Source: Lingula anatina (lineage: Eukaryota > Brachiopoda > Lingulata > Lingulida > Lingulidae). Taken from it: a stretch of 62,000 nt of DNA. The translations under genes were made by a program, and so were the position numbers. The notes under the pieces were generated by a model. The model saw only the letters and a list, made by a program, of their open reading frames with translations. It was not told the origin of the DNA and did no database searches. Below are positions 26,401 through 48,637 of the stretch, in pieces (the first letter of the stretch is position 1; each line of letters starts with the position of its first letter). Location: positions 250,485 through 312,484 of the forward strand of contig NW_019774158.1 of the NCBI RefSeq assembly GCF_001039355.2, read 5' to 3'.

Positions 26401-27182
26401 ACTGTTCAATGTCAAGGTCAACTAAATAAAACATACCCTCGAATAAAAATATTTCCTTTGCGGACATGTAATAGGTTTTTATGCTTCAAAATTGATACTG
26501 ATAGTTAAATATAATAATGAATATGTAAATGTAAATGAAATCTGTCTTATATTCACAAGAATCATTAATCTGCATTTTAAGGTGTAAATTGTGAAGATTC
26601 TATGTCATTGAGAGTATATTATTATGTGATGGATGACGTATAAGTGTGCAGCAGGTATTTTTTACTGAGATCTAATTTATTTTGATAACCAACCCTGTTT
26701 ATGGGAAGCGCATCCATATCGACAGACAAGCCATACATCTGGTGAGTTTGTCGTTTATGACAGATTCTTACGCATTTTATACATAACTGGAGATGTTGAA
26801 AAACCAAAATACTGAAGGGCATATTTGGGAATTTCCAATTTCAGACACGGGAATCCCATTTAAGGCTTTTACACTAAGCTCTTTCACTTCAGCTAAATCC
26901 AGAATTTGGCATTTTTCTAGAAGGTTCATATTCATAGCTTTCAAATGAAAGCTCTGATCCCTAACTTCGCCGTCACTTATGCTTCCAGGGACTTATTAGT
27001 TAAGTTCAGGAAGTGGAAAGTACCCATATTATCATTAGCGAGAGAAAACGATGTGTGGTTGCCCATAAGAGCACCCTATAATATTTGTACCTCATAACTT
27101 TCCTCATTGTTTAGATTGCAGGTCATTAGAGACACACTCAAGGAAGGTACTGTTGACCAGCTGAGACCTAGTAGGGATCACA
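26401..27182. promoter_or_regulatory. Shared upstream region of V-ATPase F and the TMUB-like gene
   Basis: The two start codons point away from each other 782 bases apart, so both promoters and both 5' UTRs must lie here. I saw no clear TATA box. A bidirectional promoter is likely, but that is inference from spacing only. Confidence 0.4.
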
Positions 27183-29052
27183 ATGTCTCTGGTGGAAGGC
27201 ATAGGAGACGAGGTGATGATGGTAGTGGTGGTGTTTCTGCTTATGGCGGTGTTTCTGATTGCCTGGATGTCAACTAGCGTACACGAAAGGAACTTTGTCA
27301 GCATCCTCATCTTTGAGACCAGACACAGGTTGGTTTTTGTTTGCAATTGTGGAAATATTTTGTGCTTGTGTATTGTTGGAAGATGGGGTGGATAAGAACA
27401 CACTCTCTCTCTCTCTATTTCTCTCTCTCCAGCTGTTGCTTTTTGATTTTCATAAATATGACCAGGATATGTTTACTAGTAGCTAGTAGTGGTATTTGTA
27501 CAGATTGGATCATTTCAGTAATGTCTTACAGTAATTATACAATGTGTGCATTGAAAAGTTCAGGATGAATAAAAAATAATCACTGATGATAGATACCGTC
27601 AGTGTTTACAATCACATTTTTCACTGTGGCAAAAATAACACAGTGGACATTTTTATTTAATATTGACTACATTTTCAAAAGACATTGCCACTTCTTGTAG
27701 GTTAATGAACCAAGCAGCAGCAGGACAGGCACATGGTCAGAGCAATGAATCTGGGCCACACGTCCCACACCAGTCGGAATCTGTCCAGCCTCAAGAAACG
27801 AGATCAGACGAACACCAAAACGACAGGACTGAAGCTGTGCAGCCTCCTGCTTTTTCTTCTTCTGACACTTTGCCAAGGTCTGATGCTGCACAGAACGATG
27901 AGAACTCATCAGCTGTGGATGACTGTCAAAACAATACAACTGATAGTAACAATGTTGGGGGTGAATATGATGGTATCAACAGTAGTGAATCGCATTTATC
28001 AGAAAATGTAACAAATACTGGACCCACTGAGCCACCTGCAGTAAGTTCTCTCCCTGACACCCTGAGTGAATTACGAAGAAGGCGTGTGGAGGCTCTGACA
28101 AAGACATCAGCATCTGAAAGTTTAGAACAAGTGGCGCAGAGCTGTGGTCTTAACATGGAACAGCCGGAATTAAACTCCAGTCAATGGCAGAGTGAGAATC
28201 ACTCCAGTCCGTCAGAGAGCACTTCACCTTCCCCAAGCCAAACTGAAGAAAACAGACACAGCCAATCAGAGGAGCGGACACAAACAAGCCAATCCGAGAC
28301 TCCGGTGTATGACCCAGAGAATGGATTAATTCGACTTAGGTTGAGGTTTTTGTCAGAGGTTGAACGCCATGTACAGGGAAGAATGCAGGAAACAGTGGCT
28401 CAGTTAAGGAGGTATCTAAATGTGTTTTTTACTACTTGCAAGATGGTAACACCACCCATCAATACTTATAAATATACTCCTTTGTGAGAAACCTACTATT
28501 AATTGCATTTGAAGGAAAAAGGGTATTTAAGTTGCAGGATTATATGTTTGAAATTTATTATGATCTAGGCATGGTGATGTTTGTGTAAAAAATGAAAATT
28601 GTAGTGTTATGAAAACTTGATTTCTTCTCAATTTCAGTCGAGAATTTGCTGCTGAACTGGAAGAAAACAAGATCATACGTTTCATTTTCAACGGAAGAGA
28701 ACTTAAACCCGACACACAGACTCTTCAGACATTTAACATTGGAGACAGCAGCATTATCCACTGTCTCATAGCTCAAGGAACTCAAGGTCAGACCCAAGGT
28801 CAGGGTCAAGGTCACCAACAGGAGCATATAGTTGACCTTGACCTGAGTCGCATGATGTTACCTTTATTTGGACTCATTTTGGCTATACTGTGGTATTTTA
28901 GGATCGTATACAAGGTCTATTTTAATCCCATGTCAACAATCACATTGGTTGGTTTTACTATTATGTTTGCAGTGGCTTTGGCCTCTGCATTTACGCCGCA
29001 GCGGCGCGAAGACAATGTGCAAGTGCACAGGCACCATGTGCATGCTGAATAG
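27183..29052 (+). CDS. Transmembrane and ubiquitin-like domain protein (TMUB1/TMUB2 family)
   Basis: Three exons: 27183-27328, 27701-28411 and 28638-29052, all joined in phase 2, 1272 nt, 423 residues. The N-terminus MSLVEGIGDEV plus a hydrophobic segment (about residues 12-30) matches the human TMUB1 start MTLIEGVGDEV. A long Gln/Ser/Asn/Glu-rich linker fills about 55-250. A ubiquitin-like fold spans about 257-333 (LIRLRLRFL, RFIFNGRELKPDTQTLQTF, SIIHCLIAQ). Two more membrane segments lie near 358-377 and 386-404, the layout of the family. TMUB proteins take part in ER-associated degradation and membrane protein recycling. The protein is longer than human TMUB1 (246) or TMUB2 (321) because of the linker. 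The frame that runs past 28411 is intron read-through. TMUB1 and TMUB2 cannot be told apart here. Confidence 0.93.
28768..28815 (+). repeat. Coding CAAGGTCA minisatellite in the TMUB-like gene
   Basis: Short CAAGGTCA/CAGGGTCA repeats encode a Gln/Gly run (TQGQTQGQGQGHQ) between the ubiquitin-like domain and the second membrane segment. It is likely length-variable. Confidence 0.7.
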
Positions 29053-29320
29053 AGAAGTGTACATCAAATTTACAGTTAATATTTAATTTCAAGAAATTGT
29101 GGTAAGTTACTATCACATTTCATGTGTTTTAAGAACTGATTAACTTATGTGTATTTGGTTATGGCGATTACTGATACATATGGGCCAAAGCAATGTTTAT
29201 GATGTACTCCTTATTTGGGTATGTTTTACATTTCAAGATTATTCAATGGTATTTTTTTTTTTTTACAAACTTGAAATGAAGCAAGTGGGAACATATCAAA
29301 TATTCTGTGGAATGTATTGA

Positions 29321-29444
29321 AATAAAATGCAGTGAACATTTGCAACTTGTTAGGTAAGATTTATTGTATATCGGCATGTATTATCTGAAAAGAAATATAT
29401 TTGCAGAGATAATGGCAAAATATTTCTGATTCCACTTGAATAAA
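29321..29444 (+). terminator. Polyadenylation signals of the TMUB-like gene
   Basis: AATAAA occurs at 29321-29326, 270 bases after the stop, and again at 29439-29444. HIBCH ends convergently at 29929 on the other strand, so the 3' ends of the two genes face each other within about 0.6 kb. Confidence 0.6.
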
Positions 29445-29928
29445 ACAGAAGAGCCATGTACGAAAGTAATGAGTCCTTCTCACAATATTATTGCTGATCA
29501 CTTTGAGCAACTTACTTCATGATCTACTGTAATTTATTTCATCCAAGTAGCGATGTCATATCACAACCCACATTTAATCATAAGGACAATTATGTATTAT
29601 TTTCCAATTCTGTTTAATCTGACAGACTAGATATTTTCTCTTGATAATTACAGTATATCACAAATCATAAATGATTTGGTAATGGCTCACGGTTAAATTC
29701 CTTTTAATAGAAAATACTTTCGTGATCATTTTAGCCATAGTGTCACTTAAAAAGGTTATAATAATTATCAATTTGATGAAGTCATGGTTCTCTCCTTTGT
29801 CATAATTTATGTTTAAAAAAATCAAAGGTTGGCACCATTCCTATAACTGTGTTGGAGAAGATGGCCAAACACCACCATTGTGTTAGTTGTGACACTTTGC
29901 CCTGCACATCTAGCACAATCACCCCTCA

Positions 29929-40445
<10,517 letters not shown>

Positions 40446-41319
40446 TTAGACACCTGAAAGACAAAAAAGTATGAACCTTATAATCACTTCAAAGCAAGAG
40501 AGAGAGAGAACACGCTGTATGTAACACTGTCTTAATTATCTGTATCAAAAGACTAAAACATTATGGTTCTAACATATAATTATGCTATAGGAGGTTTTGC
40601 TCCCTTCCAAAAGTTAGCTTACTAAGTAATGGTAATTGTTTATATCAATCAATATTATTCCTGTTCAACTGACCACATCAAGTGTCATATGCTCTGTTTG
40701 ACAATTCAAGCTTGCATTAATAGCAATATAAGCTAATAAGTTGTCAATCTCTCAAAAAGGTGCCAAACAGAATTTGAGAAAAGTGTATACTAGTACTGCT
40801 TGATGTGAAAATACATAAGTGACTGATGACTTAATTCAGAAACAGGTATAGTACAGCAGGACTAGTGCTTTAAATTAAGTAAAATCACAAAGAGAGAGAG
40901 AGAGATGCATGAGCATTTACTAGTGAATACGTTCTACCAGTACCAGTATATTATTATGAATGAGTACTACATGTAGTCAAGCACCACATGTACTGGGTAG
41001 CTGACTCCATTGTAAATGTTCTGATATTGGTCAATGTTATCAAGTTTTCTTCATTTTAATATAAAATATAATTACTTACATAAGTAGTACAATGGATATT
41101 TCGCCTAATTTTTCCTGGAATACCATGACTGTACTGGTACAAGTGTTCTGAAGTAGTGGTATACTACACGTGTGCTTTTTAATTTCAAAACATTATGCTT
41201 ATAATTTACTAGCACAGAACTTTACTGAAGCAGTGAAGGCAGTCGCACTGTCTTGAAGCCGATGTATCTACTATTAAACATATCGTAATTAAGGAATAGC
41301 ACATCACCATCCAACATAC

Positions 41320-41580
41320 CTGAGGTTTTCTGTTAATAATGTGTTAGCCAGAATCATTCACCTTGCCGCTGCCTGCGGTCCACAAAATACGAACTCTGAC
41401 CCCGTCGAATTCACCCTGATAAGCTTACACGGTCCCCGGCTTCTTTTGTAAAAGGAGACCAGAAAACAATGTAAACAGAGTCGGCACCTCACTGTGGACC
41501 AAGCAGCATTTTGTGTGTCCATTTTAATTTTACAAAGGGTAAGGAGGTCATCTGTACACTGATCACTGATCAAGTCAAAA
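41320..41580 (-). other. HIBCH: Probable 5'-untranslated exon of HIBCH
   Basis: A strong minus-strand donor CCTCAG|GTATGT ends at 41320. The first coding exon of HIBCH has an acceptor (CTTTCAG) nine bases before its ATG, so a non-coding first exon must exist upstream. The same segment recurs at 42805-43065 because of the contig overlap. The 5' limit is a guess. Confidence 0.45.
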
Positions 41581-41988
41581 ACGAAGGCAAGTAGGTGTAG
41601 GCTTTCATCTTACTTTGATGTCTTCACTGAAGACATCACTTTAAAATGAAATAGTTCACCAGTTTGACTGCACTACTGCAGTATTTCACTTAGTACATGT
41701 ACTACAGAGCGTTAAATTTATACACTTTGCCCCTCTGTGCCCCCACCCCCTACAAACTGCCTGTCACTGAATCAGCTAAATAGTAGATCGTTACTCGTTT
41801 AGCTGTTAAATAGGTATGAATTCCCTTATTTTGCAATTACATCCATGATTTTTCCCCAAGTATTCGTTTTATACTTTACAAGGATCAGTTATTGATTTGT
41901 CAATTGTTTTATTCATTGCAGAATGGTTCATATACATGCATGCATAAGATGGTGAAATTATAGAATAGCATCCAATCAGAAATTCACA
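41581..41988. promoter_or_regulatory. Divergent HIBCH/PPCS upstream region
   Basis: Lies between the probable HIBCH first exon (minus) and the PPCS start codon (plus). A palindromic GATGTCTTCACTGAAGACATC sequence at 41619-41639 sits in the middle of the interval and is kept in all three occurrences (also about 43104 and 46255). No TATA box is seen. Confidence 0.4.
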
Positions 41989-42105
41989 ATGGCATCGGAG
42001 GAGTTTCTCAAGCAGAGCAAGTTGCCGTCTGATTACGAAGACAAGAAACAAAAGATGTGTCAGTTTGTGACCAGAAATGCTGACAAGAAATGTGTACTTG
42101 TGACG
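41989..42105 (+). CDS. PPCS: PPCS exon 1, first occurrence
   Basis: Encodes residues 1-39 ([14 protein letters not shown] ... KKCVLVT) and ends at ACG|GTAATT. It belongs to the left contig, which ends 65 bases later, and equals 43474-43590. Confidence 0.9.
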
Positions 42106-42170
42106 GTAATTACACTGTAATAAAAACATAAATCATTGCTTTGTATTTGTTGATTTAATGGCTAGAAGTT

Positions 42171-42171
42171 N
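42171..42171. other. Contig join (single n)
   Basis: After this base the sequence restarts at the equivalent of position 40687. Confidence 0.9.
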
Positions 42172-43473
42172 ATATGCTCTGTTTGACAATTCAAGCTTGC
42201 ATTAATAGCAATATAAGCTAATAAGTTGTCAATCTCTCAAAAAGGTGCCAAACAGAATTTGAGAAAAGTGTATACTAGTACTGCTTGATGTGAAAATACA
42301 TAAGTGACTGATGACTTAATTCAGAAACAGGTATAGTACAGCAGGACTAGTGCTTTAAATTAAGTAAAATCACAAAGAGAGAGAGAGAGATGCATGAGCA
42401 TTTACTAGTGAATACGTTCTACCAGTACCAGTATATTATTATGAATGAGTACTACATGTAGTCAAGCACCACATGTACTGGGTAGCTGACTCCATTGTAA
42501 ATGTTCTGATATTGGTCAATGTTATCAAGTTTTCTTCATTTTAATATAAAATATAATTACTTACATAAGTAGTACAATGGATATTTCGCCTAATTTTTCC
42601 TGGAATACCATGACTGTACTGGTACAAGTGTTCTGAAGTAGTGGTATACTACACGTGTGCTTTTTAATTTCAAAACATTATGCTTATAATTTACTAGCAC
42701 AGAACTTTACTGAAGCAGTGAAGGCAGTCGCACTGTCTTGAAGCCGATGTATCTACTATTAAACATATCGTAATTAAGGAATAGCACATCACCATCCAAC
42801 ATACCTGAGGTTTTCTGTTAATAATGTGTTAGCCAGAATCATTCACCTTGCCGCTGCCTGCGGTCCACAAAATACGAACTCTGACCCCGTCGAATTCACC
42901 CTGATAAGCTTACACGGTCCCCGGCTTCTTTTGTAAAAGGAGACCAGAAAACAATGTAAACAGAGTCGGCACCTCACTGTGGACCAAGCAGCATTTTGTG
43001 TGTCCATTTTAATTTTACAAAGGGTAAGGAGGTCATCTGTACACTGATCACTGATCAAGTCAAAAACGAAGGCAAGTAGGTGTAGGCTTTCATCTTACTT
43101 TGATGTCTTCACTGAAGACATCACTTTAAAATGAAATAGTTCACCAGTTTGACTGCACTACTGCAGTATTTCACTTAGTACATGTACTACAGAGCGTTAA
43201 ATTTATACACTTTGCCCCTCTGTGCCCCCACCCCCTACAAACTGCCTGTCACTGAATCAGCTAAATAGTAGATCGTTACTCGTTTAGCTGTTAAATAGGT
43301 ATGAATTCCCTTATTTTGCAATTACATCCATGATTTTTCCCCAAGTATTCGTTTTATACTTTACAAGGATCAGTTATTGATTTGTCAATTGTTTTATTCA
43401 TTGCAGAATGGTTCATATACATGCATGCATAAGATGGTGAAATTATAGAATAGCATCCAATCAGAAATTCACA

Positions 43474-46082
43474 ATGGCATCGGAGGAGTTTCTCAAGCAG
43501 AGCAAGTTGCCGTCTGATTACGAAGACAAGAAACAAAAGATGTGTCAGTTTGTGACCAGAAATGCTGACAAGAAATGTGTACTTGTGACGGTAATTACAC
43601 TGTAATAAAAACATAAATCATTGCTTTGTATTTGTTGATTTAATGGCTAGAAGTTATTGTTCATCTGAAGTTTGATTACCAGTAATCATTTATTTGTATA
43701 AATATACTGATATGTTAACCATAAAATTTGTAAAATATTTTGTCTAACTTAATTGCTGTATGCTTATTTTATTACTTAAAATTTATTATATTTATACTGG
43801 GCTCACAGCTAGTCAGACTAAACATGTATTGGTATATAATATATGGACCAAACGCCATGCAATGACAAGCTTTCATGAGTACAAGTTAACTAACAGATGT
43901 CTGTCTCTCACATTTCAGTCAGGCGGGACCACTGTACCACTTGAGAGTCGCACCATACGCTACATTGATAACTTCAGTGTTGGAACGAGAGGATCAGCAT
44001 CTGCAGAGTATCCTTGCACTGAGCAAGTCCAGGATGGTTTAGGGATGTGTTGTGGATTCTGCTTGATACTAGTGCCTGTTCAAAAATACAACTAGTAGAG
44101 GCAATTTGAAAGATTGGTTTTAACAAGCAGAAATCTCCTGTCCATATGTTTTTCTTAATTGGTCAGTGAAGTTTATGTTTCACAGCATATATAAAGGTGT
44201 AGGTCTTATTATGTAACATTTTTAGGGGTTTTTTTTCACCTCTAGATGAAATTGTGATTGTCTTGACAAAGTTTTTTCTTTAAATTTACTTTCATTGGTA
44301 GCAGTAGTCTATACAGCTTCATCACTCAGCTACGCTGATTATGGGCCACCTGTTAACAATTTAGACCAGTGCTGCAAAGTCAGCTTTACATTGTCGGCTA
44401 TCAGTTGGCAAGTTTAGCAAGCTAAGTTAAAACCCAAGGACTATTGACTTTCTGTAAAGTTTGGTACATGTAACATGCAGAAGCAGCCAGTTCTCACTTG
44501 ATTTTTCTTGACTTCCTGCCATAGATATTTTCTTGCTCAGGGTTATGCAGTTCTGTTTCTTCATCGTCACCGTTCCTTGGAGCCATTTTCCAGGCATCTG
44601 TCAAAGATAAATGTACTGGATATAGTAAAATCATCACGTAACACCCTATCAGGTATGTCAGAGAGTTAAGTGTTGAGTCAATATTTACAGGTAATACGTT
44701 CAATATTTTATTAATTAGCAAATGTAAACATTTGAACAAAAATACTTTGTAAGTGAAGGATTGTTTTTCTAGTCATCAATATGCAATGAGCTTTGTTTTC
44801 ATTAGCAGTTGACCTTTTTTTAGCTTTATTTTATTTTAATTTTGTTTTTGAAAAATCATTTATTTTCTTATTTTTAAACAATTTTAACCTTATTACAATA
44901 CTATATTACTGTTACAGTATGATATTAATTAAAATCCTTGTATACCAAAATTATCTCCCAGTCTCAGAGGATTGGACATCCAGGATATCTGCCATACTGG
45001 AGAAATACAACCAGGTGAAGAGTGGCGGAACCTTGTTACAGATAGAGTTCACCACTGTGGGGGAATATATCCACCTGCTAAAGGCAGCCGCTGATGCTAT
45101 GAGACCTCTGGGGCCACGGGCCATGCTGTATCTGGCAGCCGCCGTGTCAGATTTTTACATTCCTACGGATGAGATGGTAAGTGAACTCGTAGCCAGAGGT
45201 ACACAGCAGGCGCATCTGCCTACCTCAATTTGATAATTTATTTGTATTTTCACATGGCAGGGCCCTAGCCAGAAATTTCAAAGTGGGGGGGATCTTTTTT
45301 TCTGAAAAAGTGGATCTTTTACTATGAAACATTTGTGTACCAAGATAAAATTTTACCCAGAGGGAATCTTCTCCCAGCGAAAAAGGGGGGTTCTTTTGAC
45401 CCCCCCCCCCATTTTTATTTTTTAATTTTTATTTTATAGCATTTTTTAAGTAATTACAAGAAGATACTGTCGCAGCGTTGAGGTAATGGAAAATATTTAG
45501 ATATTAATGTTTTTTATTAGCTATTATTTGTCCTGTTAATTTTCACAAACATTTTTAAAACTTAATTAGAAAAGTGTTCCATGTCTCACCCATTTAAAGT
45601 TTACCCCCTCCCTAACTATAATTGTGAACTGTTTTGTAGTTTTTATTCAATTTGAAGGGATTCTTTCATCTTACTTTATAATTTGTATTTGTACATATTT
45701 CACCTTGCAGCCTGAGCACAAGATCCAGTCTGGTAACGGACCACTGCAGATCTCACTCCAACTCGTCCCTAAGATGCTAAAACCTCTCGTCAAGGAGTGG
45801 ATACCTCAGGCATTTGTTATTTCTTTCAAGGTATTTTGACGATGAAAACATTTTCTTTCTTTCTAAAAGATGGTAAAACTATTTTGAATCAATGAAAAAA
45901 AAGCATTCAGACCCGGACTGTTTCGATTTCTGGCTACAGCCAAAGACTTTGTGTGATACAAAAAATATTTAGGTAAATGTGAAATTGTGTATAAAGGTGT
46001 CTTTATTTATTTCCAGCTGGAAACAGACCCTAGCCTTCTTCTAAAGAAAGCAAAAGAAGCACTTGAAAAGTACAGCCATCAG
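43474..46082 (+). CDS. PPCS: Phosphopantothenate-cysteine ligase, exons 1-6
   Basis: Exons 43474-43590, 43919-44007, 44525-44652, 44962-45176, 45711-45830 and 46017-46082 join in phase. With exon 7 (50055-50246 or 51455-51646) the gene totals 927 nt, 308 residues (human 311). Motifs: [12 protein letters not shown], the residues [49 protein letters not shown] (Asp175), [25 protein letters not shown]. The enzyme joins cysteine to 4'-phosphopantothenate with a nucleotide triphosphate, the second step of CoA synthesis after pantothenate kinase. The exon 2 donor is GCAGA|GTATCC; reading through it gives a false tail after SASAEY. The gene is divergent from HIBCH. Exon 7 is cut off by the contig end at 46234. 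Confidence 0.95.
45259..45411. repeat. Possible short interspersed repeat in PPCS intron 4
   Basis: A stretch starting GGGCCCTAGCCAGAAATTTC, passing through a G run and ending in a C run that could pair with it, recurs at 48419-48486 and 48933-49105 in the other versions with strongly variable G and C run lengths. The G-run/C-run arrangement and the breakage of one contig inside it suggest a multi-copy element. This is a weak call. Confidence 0.3.
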
Positions 46083-46233
46083 GTAAGTATATTACATATT
46101 CAGTTTAAACTACCCTGCATAGATTGCATCGATTAACACTTTTGGTAAAGAGACTAATCTTAGACTAGTCTGCATGTTTATTGGTGCTGAGGTAATACCT
46201 TTAAAACTGTTTCCTAATTTCTATTTTTTTTAT

Positions 46234-46234
46234 N
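46234..46234. other. Contig join (single n)
   Basis: After this base the sequence restarts at the equivalent of about 43084, upstream of PPCS exon 1. Confidence 0.9.
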
Positions 46235-46632
46235 CTAGGCTTTCATCTTACTTTGATGTCTTCACTGAAGACATCACTTTAAAATGAAATATTTCACCAG
46301 TTTGACTGCACTACTGCAGTATTTCACTTAGTACATGTACTACTGGTACAGAGCGATAAATTTATACACTTTGCCCCTCTGTGCCCCCACCCCCTACAAA
46401 CTGCCTGTCACTGAATCAGCTAAATAGTAGATCGTTACTCGTTTAGCTGTTAAATAGGTATAAATTCCCTTATTTTGCAATTACATCCATGATTTTTCCC
46501 CAAGTATTCGTTTTATACTTTACAAGGATCAGTTATTGATTTGTCAATTGTTTTATTCATTGCAGAATGGTTCATATACATGCATGCATAAGATGGTGAA
46601 ATTATAGAATAGCATCCAATCAGAAATTCACA

Positions 46633-48338
46633 ATGGCATCGGAGGAGTTTCTCAAGCAGAGCAAGTTGCCGTCTGATTACGAAGACAAGAAACAAAAGAT
46701 GTGTCAGTTTGTGACCAGAAATGCTGACAAGAAATGTGTACTTGTGACGGTAATTACACTGTAATAAAAACATAAATCATTGCTTTGTATTTGTTGATTT
46801 AATGGCTAGAAGTTCTTGTTCATCTGAAGTTTGATTACCAGTAATCATTTATTTGTATAAATATACTGATATGTTAACCATAAAATTTGTAAAATATTTT
46901 GTCTAACTTAATTGCTGTATGCTTATTTTATTACTTAAAATTTATTATATTTATACTGGGCTCACAGCTAGTCAGACTAAACATGTATTGGTATATAATA
47001 TATGGACCAAACGCCATGCAATGACAAGCTTTCATGAGTACAAGTTAACTAACAGATGTCGGTCTCTCACATTTCAGTCAGGCGGGACCACTGTACCACT
47101 TGAGAGTCGCACCATACGCTACATCGATAACTTCAGTGTTGGAACGAGAGGATCAGCATCTGCAGAGTATCCTTGCACTGAGCAAGTCCAGGATGGTTTA
47201 GGGATGTGTTGTGGATTCTGCTTGATACTAGTTAACTGTGCCTGTTCAAAAATACAACTAGAGGCAATTTGAAAGATTGGTTTTAACAAGCAGAAATCTC
47301 CTGTCCATATGTTCTTCTTAATTGGTCAGTGAAGTTTATGTTTCACAGCAAATATAAAAGTGTAGGCCTTATTATGTAACATTTTTAGGGGTTTTTCTTC
47401 ACCTCTAGATGAAATTGTGATTGTCTTGACAATAAAAAGTTTTTTCTTTAAATTTACTTTCATTGGTAGCAGTAGTCTATACAGTTTCATCACTCAGCTA
47501 CGCTGATTGTGGGCCACCTGTTAACAATTTAGACCAGTGCTGCTAAGTCAGCTTTACATTGTCAGCTATCAGTTGGCAAGTTTAGCAAGCTAAGTTAAAA
47601 CCCTATTGACTTTCTGCAAAGTTTGGTACATGTAACATGCAGGAGCAGCCAGTTCTCACTTGATTTTCCTTGACTTCCTGCCATAGATATTTTCTTGCTC
47701 AGGGTTATGCAGTTCTGTTTCTTTATCGTCACCGTTCCTTGGAGCCATTTTCCAGGCACCTGTCAAAGATAAATGTACTGGATATAATAAAATCATCACA
47801 TAACACCCTATCAGGTATGTCAAAGAGTTAAGTGGTCAGTCAGTATTTACAGGTAATATGTTCAATATTTTATTAATTAGCAAATGTAAACATTTGAACA
47901 AAAATACTTTGTAAGTAAAGGATTGTTTTTCTAGTCATCAGTATGCAATGAGCTTTGTTTTCATTAGCATTTGACCTTTTTTTAGCTTTATTTTATTTTA
48001 ATTTTGTTTTTGAAAAATCATTTATTTTCTTATTTTTAAACAATTTTAACCTTATTACAATACTATATTACTGTTACAGTATGATATTAATTAAAATCCT
48101 TGTATACCAAAATTATCTCCCAGTCTCAGAGGATTGGACGTCCAGGATATCTGCCATACTGGAGAAATACAACCAGGTGAAGAGTGGCGGAACCTTGTTA
48201 CAGATAGAGTTCACCACTGTGGGGGAATATATCCACCTGCTAAAGACAGCCGCTGATGCTATGAGACCTCTGGGGCCACGGGCCATGCTGTATCTGGCAG
48301 CCGCTGTGTCAGATTTTTACATTCCTACAGATGAGATG
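46633..48338 (+). CDS. PPCS: PPCS exons 1-4, alternative version
   Basis: Exons 46633-46749, 47078-47166, 47687-47814 and 48124-48338. All splice sites and frames are intact. It differs from the 43474-46082 version at several intronic and coding positions, for example Thr instead of Ala in HLLK(A/T)AADAM, consistent with the other haplotype. It ends at the n at 48487 inside the G-run repeat of intron 4. Confidence 0.92.
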
Positions 48339-48486
48339 GTAAGTGAACTCGTAGCCAGAGGTACACAGCAGGCGCATCTGCCTACCTCAATTTGATAATT
48401 TATTTGTATTTTCACATGGCAGGGCCCTAGCCAGAAATTTCAAAGGGGGAAAGGGGGGGGGGGGGAGGGGATTTTTTTTTTTTAAA

Positions 48487-48487
48487 N
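48487..48487. other. Contig join (single n)
   Basis: After this base the sequence restarts within PPCS intron 3, repeating about 0.5 kb already given. Confidence 0.9.
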
Positions 48488-48637
48488 ACCTTTTTTTAGC
48501 TTTATTTTATTTTAATTTTGTTTTTGAAAAATCATTTATTTTCTTATTTTTAAACAATTTTAACCTTATTACAATACTATATTACTGTTACAGTATGATA
48601 TTAATTAAAATCCTTGTATACCAAAATTATCTCCCAG

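Larger units (their letters stand above)
40687..42170. repeat. 1484-bp contig-end overlap (repeated at 42172-43655)
   Basis: Positions 40687-42170 and 42172-43655 read the same with a constant offset of 1485 and no difference that I noticed, separated only by the n at 42171. This is the signature of two overlapping contigs that were not merged. Confidence 0.9.

Noticed and set aside
44008-44095. C-terminal extension [16 protein letters not shown] after PPCS exon 2
   Set aside because: Intron read-through. Splicing at GCAGA|GTATCC to 44525 restores the conserved [14 protein letters not shown] continuation.
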